Origin: Branchiostoma floridae
Taxonomy: Eukaryota > Chordata > Leptocardii > Amphioxiformes > Branchiostomatidae
Assembly (NCBI RefSeq): GCF_000003815.2
Contig: NC_049985.1
Coordinates: 2,271,643 to 2,335,642 of the forward strand
Length of the DNA: 64,000 nucleotides
Direction of reading: 5' to 3'
This document shows positions 62,877-64,000 of this stretch, piece after piece. The notes beneath the pieces were generated by a model. The model did not search any database and was not told where the DNA came from. It was given only the letters and a program-made list of their open reading frames with translations. The first letter of the stretch is position 1. Each line of letters opens with the position of its first letter. Both the position numbers and the translations under genes were made by a program.

Positions 62877-64000
62877 AGGTGACTTTTTACCCTGTGTCGT
62901 CCTATACAATTCTTCACAAATGTTATAAATGCAAGCATGTACACACGGTTTCTCAGTTCAACATGTACTCTGCTCTTCAATATAGAGGCTATAACATTCC
63001 TGACACAACAACGATTTTGGTGTTTCCGCCTCTTATTCTTACTCAGCGCTTATGTTTATGCTCACGGAACTGTATATGCAGACAAAACAATATAACGTTA
63101 TGCCATCGTTGTATCAATGCATTAGTTTATGATGATAAGAGACTTGCTAATTCAAATACGTCACTTCAAAGCATCATATTATTTAAGTGAATACAGTGGC
63201 CGCTATTCAAATCCATTTCTATTTCAGCATTCAAGATACAATGGCCAGCATGACTTTGACTTTTGATCTGTTATATAGCTTATATGATTTGCTTTTTCCC
63301 AAATTGAGACACTGTCTCACTGTCCCAATGTCTCTGGAGTCATAGAATGTACGCACATATGTCATATAAGTTGTCCTTCAAAGACTCAAACTTGCACGCT
63401 CGATATCTTTCTTAGATACTCTTTCAGATCGTTCTTGCAGTCACACATAATATCTGTCAAAACAAATATCACCCCAAAACTGAGGCTGAATTTTTTCACA
63501 TACACATCCAAGTCACTCACCCATGATAAGAGAGCTTAAAATGAAAAAAAAAACTGATTAAAAGATCCTTGTTCGGATGTATAAGTACGACGACTTTAAA
63601 GTTTTGGGGGTTGATTGCATTCTTCACATTGTACAGACACCAGAATATGGTGCGTAAACAAATGTGCATTTTTTTGTCTCAAATATACGCACATATCAAC
63701 TCTCAAACACAAACTCAAAATATTCTTTCCCAAAGACATCATATTCTTTGATACAGCAGACATCTATTATTCTGACACACAACACTAGAATTCACTCTCA
63801 CACACAGAACACAAAATTCTTTCACTTCGAAACGCTTTCCCTGCCAACCCGGCTGGAGGAGTGAGCGATTTTTTCTTCGATATGAGAGCGTAGTAGTAGA
63901 AAAATAAATTCCTTCGGAGTAGTAGAAGAATATCTTTCTTGAGCTTTTTTAACTTCCAAAGGGCAATGAACAGTGTCATTTAGCGGCTTCATCTTCGTGG
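62877..64000. other. no gene seen
   Basis: A/T-rich sequence with scattered cacac / tctcaaac low complexity. No PFAS exon, splice-bounded frame or structured repeat recognised on either strand. If PFAS continues rightwards this is its intron. Confidence 0.5.

Noticed and set aside
62698-62928. Periodic plus-strand frame (DRFFSLT repeats)
   Set aside because: Produced by the 48-bp minisatellite, whose length is a multiple of three; no coding evidence.

Overview
The window looks like nuclear DNA of a cephalochordate (amphioxus, Branchiostoma). The genes are animal genes with canonical GT-AG introns. Among the best matches are a deuterostome-type FANCB, a CFAP97 and a metazoan PFAS. TRIM-NHL genes form a local tandem family, and introns and intergenic DNA are full of minisatellites, foldback MITEs and an L1-like retroposon. 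Exon ends below were placed by eye from splice motifs, reading-phase continuity and remembered family conservation; no transcript or database was consulted.

Layout. (1) 1047-6572 (+): a complete nine-exon FANCB-like gene (Fanconi anaemia core complex), preceded by a CpG-containing, possibly bidirectional start region. (2) 8856-37109 (-), probably with a signal-peptide exon at 45527-45604: a secreted protein with an angiopoietin-like N-terminal Cys motif, coiled-coil exons and a C-terminal fibrinogen-related domain that most resembles the central one of CNTNAP/neurexin-IV proteins. Its 23-kb intron holds four intronless TRIM-NHL genes on the same strand (15042-17030, 21994-23979, 25677-27059, 29564-31555). 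They arose by tandem segmental duplication; one has lost its second B-box and coiled coil, and another has an L1-like insertion just downstream. (3) 40059-41248 (+): CFAP97, interrupted by a 100-N assembly gap. (4) 49296-59728 (-): the last 13 exons, about 708 codons, of PFAS (purine synthesis), including the whole glutaminase active site. (5) 61339-62637 (+): an intronless class A GPCR with a non-canonical DRY motif, followed at once by a 48-bp minisatellite.

The most unusual signal is genome-structural. At least six exons, in two unrelated genes, carry tandem degenerate copies of the segment that spans the intron 3' end and the first part of the exon. The copies lie on the intron side, often at a spacing of about 150-165 bp. 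The intact exon is always the copy nearest its own splice donor. Duplicated TRIM flanks also give natural empty sites for dating an L1 and a MITE insertion, and one foldback element sits exactly at an exon's splice donor.
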